NCBI GenBank assembly: GCA_904394975.1
Contig: CAJFNQ010000011.1
Span: forward strand, 1 to 64,000
Length of the DNA stretch: 64,000 nucleotides
Reading direction: 5' to 3'
Source: Metaruminococcus_A gallistercoris
Lineage (GTDB): Bacteria > Bacillota > Clostridia > Oscillospirales > Ruminococcaceae
Shown here: one piece after another, positions 11,731 through 20,861 of the stretch
How positions within the stretch are numbered: the first letter of the stretch is position 1
Layout of the letters: every line of letters begins with the position of its first letter
The notes under the pieces: generated by a model
The model's input: only the letters and a program-made list of their open reading frames with translations
Databases searched by the model: none
Told to the model about the DNA's origin: nothing
Made by a program: the position numbers and the translations under genes

Positions 11731-12993
11731 TTACAGAACTTCGGAAACATCGGCGATCTTGCCAGCGATGGCAGACGCCGCGGCGATTGCCGGGCTGGCG
11801 AGGTAGACCTCACTGTCTACATGGCCCATACGGCCGACAAAGTTCCGGTTAGTGGTCGCAACCGCGCGCTCGCCCGCTGCGAGGATGCCCATATAACCGC
11901 CGAGGCAGGGGCCGCAAGTCGGGGTGGAAACAGCGCAGCCGGCTTCCACGAAAATATCCATATAGCCGCGTTTGACACATTCCATCCAAATTTTCTGGGT
12001 AGCCGGAATGACAATGCAGCGCACGTTTTTCGCAATCTTTTTGCCTTTGAGGATTTCTGCGGCAGTCGCCATATCCGACAGTCTGCCGTTGGTGCAGGAA
12101 CCGATGACCACCTGATCGATCTTCACATCGCCGACCTCATCGATCGGGCGCGCGTTTTCCGGCAGGTGCGGGAACGAAACGGTGGATTTGATCTCGGACA
12201 GGTCGATGTCGATGACACGGGTATACTCCACGTCCGGATCCGGCGCATACTCTTTGTACTCACGGTCAACGCGGCCTTTCATATATTCGCGGGTTACATC
12301 ATCCACTTCAAAGATGCCGTTTTTCGCACCTGCTTCAATTGCCATGTTCGCCATGCAGAGACGGTCGTCCATCGTCAGGTTTTTGAGCCCCTCGCCGCCG
12401 AATTCCATCGACTGGTAAAGAGCGCCGTCCACACCGATCATGCCGATGATGTGCAAAATCACGTCTTTGCCGCTGACCCATTTGTTGAGCTTGCCTTTGA
12501 GGTTAAAACGGATGGCGGAAGGAACTTTAAACCACGCTTCACCAGTTGCCATGCCCGCCGCCATATCGGTAGAACCAACACCGGTGGAGAATGCGCCCAG
12601 CGCGCCGTAGGTACAGGTGTGAGAATCCGCGCCGATGATGAGTTCGCCCGCGCAAACCAATCCTTTTTCCGGCAGGAGCGCGTGCTCAACGCCCATCTCA
12701 CCTACATCGTAATAGTTTACAACGCCCATGGCGTTTGCGAATTCACGGCACTGTTTGCACTGTGTTGCCGCTTTAATGTCCTTATTCGGTACAAAGTGGT
12801 CCATGACCATGGAAACCTTGTTTTTGTCGAAAACATGGTCAAATCCTGCTTTGTTGAATTCGTTGATTGCCACCGGGGAGGTAATGTCGTTGCCGAGCAC
12901 CATATCCAGCTTCGCATTAATCAACTGGCCGGCTTCCACTTTATCCAGGCCGGCATGAGCCGCCAGAATTTTCTGGCTCATTGTCATTCCCAT
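11731..12993 (-). CDS. leuC: isopropylmalate/citramalate isomerase large subunit LeuC
   Basis: 420 residues of the aconitase superfamily, catalytic [4Fe-4S] subunit. Seen are the VMDHFVP and GADSHTCTYGALGAFSTGVG motifs, VVIGSCTNGRLSDM with the first cluster cysteine, and PTCGPCLGGYMG with the other two. The C-terminal NRNFVGRMGHVDSEVYLASP is also typical. It lies downstream of cimA and upstream of leuD. The protein is of the LeuC2/homoaconitase-like length common in Clostridia. Confidence 0.97.
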   Translation of the reverse strand: MGMTMSQKILAAHAGLDKVEAGQLINAKLDMVLGNDITSPVAINEFNKAGFDHVFDKNKVSMVMDHFVPNKDIKAATQCKQCREFANAMGVVNYYDVGEMGVEHALLPEKGLVCAGELIIGADSHTCTYGALGAFSTGVGSTDMAAGMATGEAWFKVPSAIRFNLKGKLNKWVSGKDVILHIIGMIGVDGALYQSMEFGGEGLKNLTMDDRLCMANMAIEAGAKNGIFEVDDVTREYMKGRVDREYKEYAPDPDVEYTRVIDIDLSEIKSTVSFPHLPENARPIDEVGDVKIDQVVIGSCTNGRLSDMATAAEILKGKKIAKNVRCIVIPATQKIWMECVKRGYMDIFVEAGCAVSTPTCGPCLGGYMGILAAGERAVATTNRNFVGRMGHVDSEVYLASPAIAAASAIAGKIADVSEVL

Positions 12994-13018
12994 TGTTCGT
13001 ACACTCCTTTTTCGTTGT

Positions 13019-14596
13019 TTATACTGATTTTTTTGAATCCAGAAGCAATTTATATTCTACCGAGTCGACCACAGCATCCAAGCTGGCGCTGATTACGTCG
13101 GAGGAAACGGCAACCGTTGTCCAGGTGTTGTCCCCGTCGGTTGTTTCAATCAGAACGCGAACCTGCGCCGCCGTAGCGTCTTTTGGTTCAATCACACGAA
13201 CACGGTAGTCGATGAGGCGAACACTTTCCAGCGCCGGGTAAAATTTCCCGACCGCCTTTCGCAAAGCGATATCCAGCGCGTGAACCGGACCGTCGCCCTC
13301 ATCTGCCGTGATCTCAAACTGGTCGCCTACCTTGATCTTGATCATGGCATAATCCCGATTATGAGCGCCTTCCTCACTCCGCTCACCAATGACCTTGAAA
13401 TCGGTCACCTCAAAAAACGGCTTGAATTTATGCAAATGTTTGAGCGCAAGCAATTCCAGACTAGCAGTTGCTGCCTCGAACTGATATCCATTGTACTCCA
13501 TTTCTTTGACCAATTCCACCAATTCGCCCGCTTCCGGGGAATTCTTTGAGACATCGTCTCCCAAAAGCTCCAGCTTAGACAAAAGCGCCGCCTTTCCGGA
13601 AACCTCGCTGAGCAGCACGTTCCGGCGGTTGCCTACCGTCTCCGGCGGAATGTGTTCAAACGAACGGGGGTTCTTGGTCACTCCGTCCACATGCATGCCG
13701 CCCTTGTGCGCAAACGCGCTTTTTCCCACGTAAGGCAAAGAATTCGGCAGGATCATATTAGAAACATCCGCCACATAACGGGCGGTTTTGGTAAGAAGCG
13801 GGATGTTTTGTTCCGGAATGCAGGCATAACCCAGTTTACACTGAAGACTTGGTATAATGGCAGAGAGGTTTGCGTTGCCGCAGCGTTCCCCATAACCAAT
13901 ATAAGTGCCCTGCACCTGCAGCGCCCCCGCTTTCACCGCGGCAATGGAATTGGCCACCGCACAGCCAATGTCATTGTGGCAGTGGATGCCAACCGGTACG
14001 CCGACCTGTGCCACAACATCTTTCACGATCGCCGCGATCTCATCCGGAAAGCAGCCGCCGTTGGTATCGCACAGAACCAGACAACACGCGCCGGCTTCCT
14101 CCGCCGCATGAAGGGTGGAAAGCGCATATTCCCGGTTTTCTTTGTATCCGTCAAAAAAATGCTCCGCGTCAAAGAAGACTTCTTTTCCGCAGGATACCAA
14201 AAAGCGGATGGTATCCTTAATCATGTTCAGGTTTTCTTCCGGCGTTGTTTTAATAATCTCGGTCACATGCATGTCCCAGCTCTTACCAAATATCGCAACC
14301 GCGCCGGTTTGAGCGGTCAGAAGAGCCTGCACGTTTTTATCCTCTTCCACCGGGATGTTCCGGCGCCGGGTGGAACCGAACGCCACCAGCTTTGCATGCT
14401 CCAGTCTCAGTTCCTTTACCTGAGCGAAAAATTCCAAATCTTTCGGATTAGAGCCCGGATTACCGGCTTCTATGTAATCAATGCCCAATGCGTCCAGACT
14501 TCTTACAATGTTAAGCTTATCCTTCACCGTGAAGGTGATATTCTCCGCCTGCGCACCATCGCGCAGGGTCGAGTCAAAAATAGAGACCCTTTTCAT
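13019..14596 (-). CDS. cimA: (R)-citramalate synthase CimA
   Basis: 525 residues. It condenses pyruvate with acetyl-CoA to citramalate, the first step of threonine-independent isoleucine synthesis. The start IFDSTLRDGAQAENITFTV and the sequence DYIEAGNPGSNPKD are typical of the GSU1798-type CimA rather than LeuA. Catalytic-domain motifs are GIHCHNDIGCAVANSIAA and GTYIGYGERCGNANL. The C-terminal ~110 residues are the allosteric regulatory domain (YEFATASLELLA-like, then EGDGPVHALDIALRKAV). ATG 14596 follows AGGTGG; the GTG at 14608 lies inside that site. No leuA is in the window. Confidence 0.92.
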   Translation of the reverse strand: MKRVSIFDSTLRDGAQAENITFTVKDKLNIVRSLDALGIDYIEAGNPGSNPKDLEFFAQVKELRLEHAKLVAFGSTRRRNIPVEEDKNVQALLTAQTGAVAIFGKSWDMHVTEIIKTTPEENLNMIKDTIRFLVSCGKEVFFDAEHFFDGYKENREYALSTLHAAEEAGACCLVLCDTNGGCFPDEIAAIVKDVVAQVGVPVGIHCHNDIGCAVANSIAAVKAGALQVQGTYIGYGERCGNANLSAIIPSLQCKLGYACIPEQNIPLLTKTARYVADVSNMILPNSLPYVGKSAFAHKGGMHVDGVTKNPRSFEHIPPETVGNRRNVLLSEVSGKAALLSKLELLGDDVSKNSPEAGELVELVKEMEYNGYQFEAATASLELLALKHLHKFKPFFEVTDFKVIGERSEEGAHNRDYAMIKIKVGDQFEITADEGDGPVHALDIALRKAVGKFYPALESVRLIDYRVRVIEPKDATAAQVRVLIETTDGDNTWTTVAVSSDVISASLDAVVDSVEYKLLLDSKKSV

Positions 14597-14641
14597 TGTG
14601 TTCACCACCTTGTATTCCCTAAAACACTGTTTTTGTTACAG

Positions 14642-16363
14642 TCAGTCGATCTTCATTTCCAAAATCGGTTTATTAATGCTCGCTCCGGCGGGAACCATAG
14701 GAAGAACGTTAATGTCCTTATCAATGAGGCATTCCACCAGAACCGGACCATTGTGCGCAAGCGCTTCCCGAAGCACCGGCTCCACATCTTTGACCGTTTT
14801 AATCTGAAGCCCTTTCACGTGGTACGCTTCCGCAAGTTTCATATAATCGGTGTCACGGTCAAGGGTTGTCTGTGAAAAACGCGCCCCGTAAAACAACCGC
14901 TGCCACTGCCGAACCATGCCGAGTACGTTGTTGTTAAACAGCAGCTCGATCATTGGAACATTAAATTTATATGCTGTGACAAGCTCGTTGCAGTTCATTT
15001 GAAAGCTGCCGTCACCCGCAATGTTGACCACCTGTTTGTCCGGATTTGCGATCTGCGCGCCAAGTGCCGCTCCAAAGCCATAACCCATTGTGCCAAGACC
15101 GCCGGATGAACAGAACTGCCGCGGATGGCGAAATTCATAAAACTGCGCCGCCCACATCTGGTGCTGGCCGACCTCGGTGGTAATGATGGCTTCCCTGTCG
15201 GTCAGCCGGCAAAGAGTCTTGATAACCAGTTCTGGAGTAACGCCGCCACTGGGCGAAGTCTGCTTGAGCGGATGCTCGGTTTTCCAGCCGGCGATTCGGT
15301 TCATCCATCCGGTATGATGCTGCGGCTCAAGCGCTTTGCACAAGTCAGCAAGAACCTCTTTGACATCCCCGATCAGCGCGTGGTCAGCATGGATGTTTTT
15401 GTTGATTTCAGCCGGGTCCACATCAATATGGATGATCTTCGCGTGCGGCGCAAACGATTTCACGTCGCAGATGACACGGTCACTAAACCGGGTGCCGCAG
15501 CCGATAAACAGGTCGCACTCGGTAATGGCTTTGGAAGAGGCGACTGTTCCGTGCATTCCCAGCATGCCGGTATACCGCCGGTCACAGCTGTCAAACCCGC
15601 TGAGCCCCATCAGAGAACAGGAAACAGGAGCGTCGCACAGCTGCGCAAAACGCGCCAATTCTTCTGCCGCTCCGGCGGAAATCACGCCTCCGCCCGAATA
15701 AATCATCGGCCGTTCGCTTTCGCGAATGAGCTCTGCCGCGTGACGAATCTCTTCTTCTGAAAAAGAACAGGAAATTCCTTCCCTTCCGCCATAAGCCGCG
15801 CGAAGCGCTTCGCGGGAAGGGGTGATCTCTTTCGGATTGCAGGGAGTATATTCCGTTACCGCCGCCGTAATATCTTTTGGAACATCTACAAGCACAGGGC
15901 CTTTCCGCCCGGTATTCGCAATGTAAAAAGCACTGCGGATGGTGTCCGCGAGCTTGGTAATATCTTTTACAATATAATTGTGTTTGGTGATTGGCATGGT
16001 GATGCCGGTGATGTCAACCTCCTGAAAGCTGTCCAGTCCAAGCAGATTGCAGGAAACGTTTCCGGTGATAGCAACCATCGGAATCGAATCCATGTACGCC
16101 GTCGCAATCCCAGTGACCAGATTGGTTGCCCCGGGGCCGGATGTTGCAATTACCACGCCGGTTTTCCCGGAAGAACGAGCATATCCGTCCGCTGCGTGTG
16201 CCGCACCCTGTTCATGCGCTGTAATAATGTGGCGTATTCGGTCACTGTACTGATATAATGTATCATAAATATTCAACACTGCGCCGCCGGGGTAGCCGAA
16301 CACAGTATCGACGCCTTGTTCCAGCAGGCATTCAATGATGATTTCAGAGCCTGTACATTTCAT
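14642..16363 (-). CDS. ilvB: acetolactate synthase large subunit IlvB
   Basis: 573 residues. A ThDP/FAD enzyme joining two pyruvates, or pyruvate with 2-oxobutyrate, for valine/leucine and isoleucine. Motifs are VFGYPGGAVLNIYD, the catalytic glutamate in HEQGAAHAADGYAR, GKTGVVIATSGPGATNLVTG and QEVDITGITMPITKHNY. The ThDP-binding GDGSFQMNCNELVTA...NNNVLGMV is also seen. It opens the operon ilvB-cimA-leuCDB. The regulatory subunit ilvN, ilvC and ilvD are not in the window. A palindrome shared with the divergent tyrA promoter lies in its leader. Confidence 0.97.
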   Translation of the reverse strand: MKCTGSEIIIECLLEQGVDTVFGYPGGAVLNIYDTLYQYSDRIRHIITAHEQGAAHAADGYARSSGKTGVVIATSGPGATNLVTGIATAYMDSIPMVAITGNVSCNLLGLDSFQEVDITGITMPITKHNYIVKDITKLADTIRSAFYIANTGRKGPVLVDVPKDITAAVTEYTPCNPKEITPSREALRAAYGGREGISCSFSEEEIRHAAELIRESERPMIYSGGGVISAGAAEELARFAQLCDAPVSCSLMGLSGFDSCDRRYTGMLGMHGTVASSKAITECDLFIGCGTRFSDRVICDVKSFAPHAKIIHIDVDPAEINKNIHADHALIGDVKEVLADLCKALEPQHHTGWMNRIAGWKTEHPLKQTSPSGGVTPELVIKTLCRLTDREAIITTEVGQHQMWAAQFYEFRHPRQFCSSGGLGTMGYGFGAALGAQIANPDKQVVNIAGDGSFQMNCNELVTAYKFNVPMIELLFNNNVLGMVRQWQRLFYGARFSQTTLDRDTDYMKLAEAYHVKGLQIKTVKDVEPVLREALAHNGPVLVECLIDKDINVLPMVPAGASINKPILEMKID

Positions 16364-16421
16364 AATTCATCTGTCCTTTCCGTGAAAACGGCCAGATGCC
16401 GCCAAAGGTATCCTTTTTACC

Positions 16422-16432
16422 TTAACAGTTAA
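16422..16432. promoter_or_regulatory. TTAACAGTTAA palindrome in the ilvB leader
   Basis: TTAACAGTTAA lies 13-23 bp downstream of the ilvB -10 box. It matches the palindrome at the tyrA promoter (16611-16623) except for the central base. Confidence 0.5.
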
Positions 16433-16444
16433 AAAGTTAGTGTA

Positions 16445-16473
16445 ATTATACCATAAAATTCGGCCCAATTTCA
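16445..16473 (-). promoter_or_regulatory. ilvB operon promoter
   Basis: Minus-strand TATAAT at 16445-16450, with a weak -35 (TGAAAT, 16468-16473) 17 bp away. It gives a leader of ~70 nt, too short for a T-box, so control is more likely by a DNA-binding protein. Confidence 0.55.
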
Positions 16474-16582
16474 GCTTTGAGAAAAATTTCGTGGTTTTTC
16501 ATAAGAAACAGGTCAAAAAGTCAATCATCCTTTACACCAATTTACAAGGTTTTTGTTTGATTTTCCTCTCTTGTTTTTTCTC

Positions 16583-16623
16583 TTGACTTTCCAAAAAATA
16601 AGCGGTATGCTTTAACTGTTAAA
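16583..16623 (+). promoter_or_regulatory. tyrA promoter and operator
   Basis: TTGACT (16583-16588), a 17-bp spacer, and TATGCT (16606-16611). The palindrome TTTAACTGTTAAA (16611-16623) overlaps the -10/+1 region, a repressor position. Confidence 0.7.
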
Positions 16624-16675
16624 ATCGCTAAAGCGCAAAAGCACTGTACACTTTTAAAGGGGGAAGCTTCTTAGA

Positions 16676-17518
16676 ATGAATATCGCTGTCATCGGATTAG
16701 GGCTGATTGGAGGCTCCTTCTGCAAAGCGATCAAGTCCTATACGAAACATGCTGTATTGGGGCTGGACGCTGACCCCAATGTACAAAAGGAAGCGATCAA
16801 TAGCGGCGCTATTGACCAAATTATTACAGAGAAACAGCTTCATCAGGCGGATCTTTCTATTCTTGCGCTTTACCCGGAAGCCTCCATCCAGTTTGTAGAG
16901 CAAAATCGCGCCGCTTTTCGCCCCGGAAGCATTGTGATGGATACATGCGGCATTAAACAAAAGGTGGTGGAGGCAATTGAGCCACTTTTCAGCGGCACCG
17001 GGGTTTTATATGTCGGCACCCACCCCATGGCAGGGCGGGAATTTTCCGGTTTTGATTACGCGCTGGCCGATCTCTATCAGGGAGCGAGTTTTATCATCAC
17101 CCCAACCGAGCAGACCGACAAAAGCGCCATTCAAACCGTTACGGACCTTGCAGAACATTTAGGGTTCGGCCGGATCGTTCAGGCAACTCCGCAGGAACAT
17201 GACCGGATCATTGCCTACACGTCCCAGCTCGCCCATGTGGTTTCCAGCGCGTATGTGAAAAGTCCTACCCTGAAAGCAGAAAGCGGGTTCAGCGCTGGAA
17301 GCTTCAAGGATCTCACCCGTGTTGCCAAATTAAATCCGGAAATGTGGACTTCCCTGTTTCTGGATAACCGCACAGCGCTTCTTACTGAACTGGACGCCTT
17401 TCTCGATCATTTGCGCGAATACCGCACTGCCTTGGAAATACAGGACCGTCAAAAATTATTTGAACTGTTGGAAGACGGCAACGAACGGAAAATCTGGTCA
17501 CTCAATCATTCCAAATAA
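16676..17518 (+). CDS. tyrA: prephenate dehydrogenase TyrA
   Basis: 280 residues. Oxidatively decarboxylates prephenate to 4-hydroxyphenylpyruvate for tyrosine. The N-terminal Rossmann motif IAVIGLGLIGGSFCKAI binds NAD(P). Later motifs include MDTCGIKQKVVE, GTHPMAGREFSGFDYA and YTSQLAHVVSSAYVKSP with the catalytic histidine region. The length matches the core enzyme; no ACT regulatory domain is present. It is the first gene of a short rightward unit with the GNAT gene. Confidence 0.93.
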   Translation: MNIAVIGLGLIGGSFCKAIKSYTKHAVLGLDADPNVQKEAINSGAIDQIITEKQLHQADLSILALYPEASIQFVEQNRAAFRPGSIVMDTCGIKQKVVEAIEPLFSGTGVLYVGTHPMAGREFSGFDYALADLYQGASFIITPTEQTDKSAIQTVTDLAEHLGFGRIVQATPQEHDRIIAYTSQLAHVVSSAYVKSPTLKAESGFSAGSFKDLTRVAKLNPEMWTSLFLDNRTALLTELDAFLDHLREYRTALEIQDRQKLFELLEDGNERKIWSLNHSK

Positions 17519-17539
17519 CATAAAAAAGGAGAACACATC

Positions 17540-18031
17540 ATGGCAACCGATCTGCTCGTAAAACTCTACGATCTACCTGACCCTTCGCCAATTTACGAAA
17601 AAATGAAACAGAAGAATATTTCTCTCGTTCGCGCGATGGCGCTGGACCGCGAGAATCTACTTCAGTTTGTAAAGGAAGCCTTTCCATCTCAAAGCAAATT
17701 GTGGATTGGGGAATGCTGCGCAGCATTTTCCAGCGTGCCTTCCCATTGTTTTATGGCCGCACACCAAGGAAAGATTATCGGCTTCGCCTGCACGGATGCA
17801 ACTGCGAAGGGCTTTTTCGGTCCAACTGGTGTTTCGCCAGACTTTCAAGGTCTTGGAATTGGTACCGCCCTTCTTTACAAAGCGCTTTACGCCATGCGCG
17901 AGGAGGGCTACGGTTATGCAGCGATTGGCTGGGTGACTGATGCTCTGCCGTTTTACGAAAAAGCATTGAATGTTCTGCCGATTCCAGACTCATTCCCGGG
18001 TGTTTACGACCAAATGGCAGGCCGGTGCTAG
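17540..18031 (+). CDS. GNAT-family N-acetyltransferase
   Basis: 163 residues. The acetyl-CoA-binding motif A is seen as VSPDFQGLGIGTALLYKALY, preceded by a FMAAHQGKIIGFACTDA strand. The substrate is unknown. AAAAAGGAG precedes ATG 17540. It lies 21 bp after tyrA, so it is probably cotranscribed, and ends at a strong terminator. Confidence 0.85.
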   Translation: MATDLLVKLYDLPDPSPIYEKMKQKNISLVRAMALDRENLLQFVKEAFPSQSKLWIGECCAAFSSVPSHCFMAAHQGKIIGFACTDATAKGFFGPTGVSPDFQGLGIGTALLYKALYAMREEGYGYAAIGWVTDALPFYEKALNVLPIPDSFPGVYDQMAGRC

Positions 18032-18054
18032 AAAAATACAACTGCTTATAAAGC

Positions 18055-18102
18055 AAAAAAGCCATGAACTTTTTCGTATGGAAAAGTTCATGGCTTTTTT
18101 GC
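18055..18102. terminator. bidirectional terminator
   Basis: GCCATGAACTTTT (18061-18073) pairs with AAAAGTTCATGGC (18082-18094), flanked by an A-run and TTTTTT. It separates the GNAT gene from the convergent DUF2798 gene. Confidence 0.9.
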
Positions 18103-18107
18103 TATCA

Positions 18108-18623
18108 TCAATCGCTCAAACCGGTCGATTCCATAACCGCTTCTTGGCAAAGGGCCTGCTGCGCCGCTTTATTTGTTTTACGCTCAAAAATCAAACGAAA
18201 GATAAGCCGCACCAGCGGGCCACAGTAAAACATCTGCCAGCAAATTGCCATTGGAAAATTCAGCGCCCAGGTTTTGATCCAAGTTGCGAAGGTGAATTCT
18301 TTAAATAAAAGGGTAGCAATCGCACTCATACAGGGGCACATAATACAACAAATGCAGATAGAAATCGCATAAGTGATCACCTGCGGACGATCCGTTGGAC
18401 GTACGACCGTAAATGCAAGTTTTTTTGCGAGCTTGCTAACTACAAAAAACTCAAGCACAAATGCGACCGGAATCATAATAGGCAACTCATACAACGCCAG
18501 AAGGAAAGACTCGTTTGTCAAACCTCCCGTGTTGAGTGCAATGTTATACACAACCATACCGTATACCATAAACAAAGCCATAATGATTGTGTAAATAACG
18601 TCTTGAAATTTGTTTTTTGGCAT
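18108..18623 (-). CDS. DUF2798-family membrane protein
   Basis: 171 residues with four predicted membrane helices (VIYTIIMALFMVYGMVVYNI; LPIMIPVAFVLEFFVV; AISICICCIMCPCMSAIATL; NFPMAICWQMFYCGPLVRLI). The repeated MALFMVYGM and NFPMA/WQ patterns are typical of DUF2798. Function unknown; integral to the membrane. RBS AAGGAG before ATG 18623. Monocistronic. Confidence 0.8.
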   Translation of the reverse strand: MPKNKFQDVIYTIIMALFMVYGMVVYNIALNTGGLTNESFLLALYELPIMIPVAFVLEFFVVSKLAKKLAFTVVRPTDRPQVITYAISICICCIMCPCMSAIATLLFKEFTFATWIKTWALNFPMAICWQMFYCGPLVRLIFRLIFERKTNKAAQQALCQEAVMESTGLSD

Positions 18624-18885
18624 TAAACCCGAACTCCTTATTTGTTATTTATTTCAAAAAATATAGACGCATTATGCTGCGTCCATAACCAATTAATTTT
18701 ATTATAGCATTTTGAAATTTTCGTCGTAATAGTGTAAACCTGCCAATCTTTTTCACCATTTCCAACGAAACATATGTTAAAGTTTCATGCCAAACATACG
18801 ATTTATAAGCTTCGATTGCCGCATCAACATTCAAAATAAAATTTCATAAACGCGTTAAGATACAATAAGTGATTACTATTTTAAC

Positions 18886-18924
18886 ATAAAAAAACAGGAG
18901 ACCAACGGTCTCCTGTTTTTTTTA
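18886..18924 (-). terminator. terminator of the sugar ABC operon
   Basis: ACAGGAGACC/GGTCTCCTGT stem with a T-run on the minus strand, 25 bp after the second permease gene. The rest of the 18624-18948 spacer holds the DUF2798 promoter region and a GACGC/GCGTC hairpin at about 18666-18684; no further gene was seen. Confidence 0.85.
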
Positions 18925-18948
18925 TGAAACAATAAAGGCAAATTAACA

Positions 18949-19797
18949 TTAACCTTTAACTGCACCCGCAGTCAAACCACCGACGATCTTATTGCTGAAG
19001 CAGCAGTATACGATGATGGTCGGGAGAATTGCAATAACGATTGCAGCAAACATCGGGGTGTAGTTTGTGGAGTACTGACCAACGAAGCTGGTAAGACCAA
19101 CCGGAAGAGTTCTGATTGCCTTAGAGTTTGTAAAAATCAAACCAACAAGAAGTTCGTTCCAAGTACCATTGAAGGTAAACAGGCCGATAGTGAAGATACC
19201 AGCAGTGGAGATCGGCATAATAATTCTCCAGAATGCACGCCAGATGGAGCAACCATCAATAACAGCAGCTTCTTCCATTTCCTTCGGAATATTTCCAAAG
19301 AAACCGCGCATAATGTAGATGGACTGACCAAATGTAAAGACAACATAAGGTACAATCAATGACAGATAAGAGTTCAAGAATCCGATTGCGCTGAACATAG
19401 TGTACAACGGAATCAAGGTCGCATGAATCGGAACCATCATACCGGTAAGGAAGAACACCATTGCCGCGCCAGAAAGTTTCCATTTCATACGCGCCATGCC
19501 ATATGCGGCCATACAGTTAATCAAAATAGAAATAACCAATGTACAACCAACAACAATAACAGAGTTCAGGAAGTAGCCGCCAATACCGCCGCCTACCCAA
19601 GCTGTTACATAGTTGTCAAAGTTTAAAGGATTCGGCCATCCAAACGGATCCGTCATCAACGTTGTGTTGTTTTTGAAGGAAGCCATGATGACCCAAAGGA
19701 GCGGTGCAACGTAAATAACCGCAAGAATAATCAAAATAATGTAAATGATTAATTTACTGACTTTAAATTTCTGTTTGTTTTTCTCGTAGCTAGCCAA
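18949..19797 (-). CDS. CUT1 sugar ABC transporter permease (MalG-like)
   Basis: 282 residues, six membrane helices, first IIYIILIILAVIYVAPLLWV. The EAA loop that docks the ATPase is EEAAVIDGCSIWRAFWRIIMP. Inner-membrane partner of the permease encoded just upstream; substrate given by the binding proteins. No ATP-binding gene is in the cluster, as is usual for Firmicute CUT1 systems that share MsmK/MsiK. Confidence 0.93.
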   Translation of the reverse strand: MASYEKNKQKFKVSKLIIYIILIILAVIYVAPLLWVIMASFKNNTTLMTDPFGWPNPLNFDNYVTAWVGGGIGGYFLNSVIVVGCTLVISILINCMAAYGMARMKWKLSGAAMVFFLTGMMVPIHATLIPLYTMFSAIGFLNSYLSLIVPYVVFTFGQSIYIMRGFFGNIPKEMEEAAVIDGCSIWRAFWRIIMPISTAGIFTIGLFTFNGTWNELLVGLIFTNSKAIRTLPVGLTSFVGQYSTNYTPMFAAIVIAILPTIIVYCCFSNKIVGGLTAGAVKG

Positions 19798-19812
19798 TTA
19801 CAACACCTCCCC

Positions 19813-20709
19813 TTACATTTCGTAGTTTTCGACCTTGATAAGCTTGTTCAGAATGAATGTAAAGAGCAGACACAAGATTACCAGGACGACGGAAAGTGCA
19901 CTACCGTAGCTGTAGTTCCAGTTTTTGAACGCCTGCGTATACAGATGGCTGGCCAAAACTTCGGTCATATGAGAAGGACCACCAGCCGTCATGGTAAAGA
20001 TCAGGTCGAAGAACTTCAGAGAACCAACACAGGAAAGAACTGTGCTGATCTTGATCATCGGACGAATCAAAGGAAGGGTTACATACCAGATACATTTAAT
20101 TCTGGAAGCACCGTCAATATATGCCGCTTCGTACAACGTTTCCGGAATACCCTGAATAGCCGCCATGTAGAGCATCATGGTAGAGCCCATGTACTGCCAC
20201 ATTGCAACGAGGCCGATACACCAGAGCGGGAGCGGAAGCCAACCACCGGTTTCAACAAGCCACATATGGGTCCAGCTTTCAAGACCGATGGAAGTAAGAA
20301 GCTGGTTGAGAGCACCAACAGTCGGGTTGAAGATGAACATCCACAGAAGACCAACCGCAGCACTGGAAAGTACAACCGGCAAATAATAAATGTTTTTAAA
20401 CAGATTTTTCAGTTTAATATTATTCGTAAGAATAATGGCGATCAGCAAGCCGAGAAGCTGCTGAGTGATCAATGAGAAAATAACAAAGAACAGTGTGTTT
20501 TTAAATGCAATCGGGAATGTTGTATCGACCGTGAACATATAGGTAAAGTTGTTAATACCATACCATTCCGGCGCAGCAATACCATTCCAACTAAAGAAGC
20601 TGAGTGCGAGACCATAAATCATCGGGCCTACCAGTACAGCTAAAAACAATATAAACGCAGGACCAACGAAGACGAGTATCATCTTCTTGTCGCGAAGCAT
20701 TCTCTCCAT
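19813..20709 (-). CDS. CUT1 sugar ABC transporter permease (MalF-like)
   Basis: 298 residues with six membrane helices (LVFVGPAFILFLAVLVGPMI first) and EAA loop YEAAYIDGASRIKCIWYVTL. Forms the heterodimeric channel with the next gene. GGAGG before ATG 20709 selects this start over the upstream frame to 20733. It lies 150 bp after the binding-protein gene, with a terminator hairpin between them. Confidence 0.93.
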   Translation of the reverse strand: MERMLRDKKMILVFVGPAFILFLAVLVGPMIYGLALSFFSWNGIAAPEWYGINNFTYMFTVDTTFPIAFKNTLFFVIFSLITQQLLGLLIAIILTNNIKLKNLFKNIYYLPVVLSSAAVGLLWMFIFNPTVGALNQLLTSIGLESWTHMWLVETGGWLPLPLWCIGLVAMWQYMGSTMMLYMAAIQGIPETLYEAAYIDGASRIKCIWYVTLPLIRPMIKISTVLSCVGSLKFFDLIFTMTAGGPSHMTEVLASHLYTQAFKNWNYSYGSALSVVLVILCLLFTFILNKLIKVENYEM

Positions 20710-20792
20710 ACTTACCTCCACATAACACCACAATTATCTCTTTCTAATTGTTTGCTGAGATAAAAACTATAATGTACGTTTCATAACTTTAG

Positions 20793-20828
20793 AAAAAGGG
20801 ATTAGGATAGGAATCCTAATCCCTTTCT
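20793..20828 (-). terminator. intercistronic attenuating terminator
   Basis: AAAGGGATTAGGAT (20795-20808) pairs with ATCCTAATCCCTTT (20813-20826), T-rich on the minus strand. Located between the solute-binding protein and its permeases. Read-through here would give more binding protein than permease, a common arrangement. Confidence 0.75.
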
Positions 20829-20861
20829 GCTAAAGCCTAAGTTCAGTTGTGATAGCCGGAA

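Noticed and set aside
13652..14875. A 407-codon rightward frame opposite cimA and ilvB
   Set aside because: It is antisense to two well-conserved enzymes and shows no family signature or ribosome site; a GC-rich shadow frame.
16364..16445. T-box upstream of ilvB
   Set aside because: The leader is only ~70 nt and lacks the T-box antiterminator sequence.
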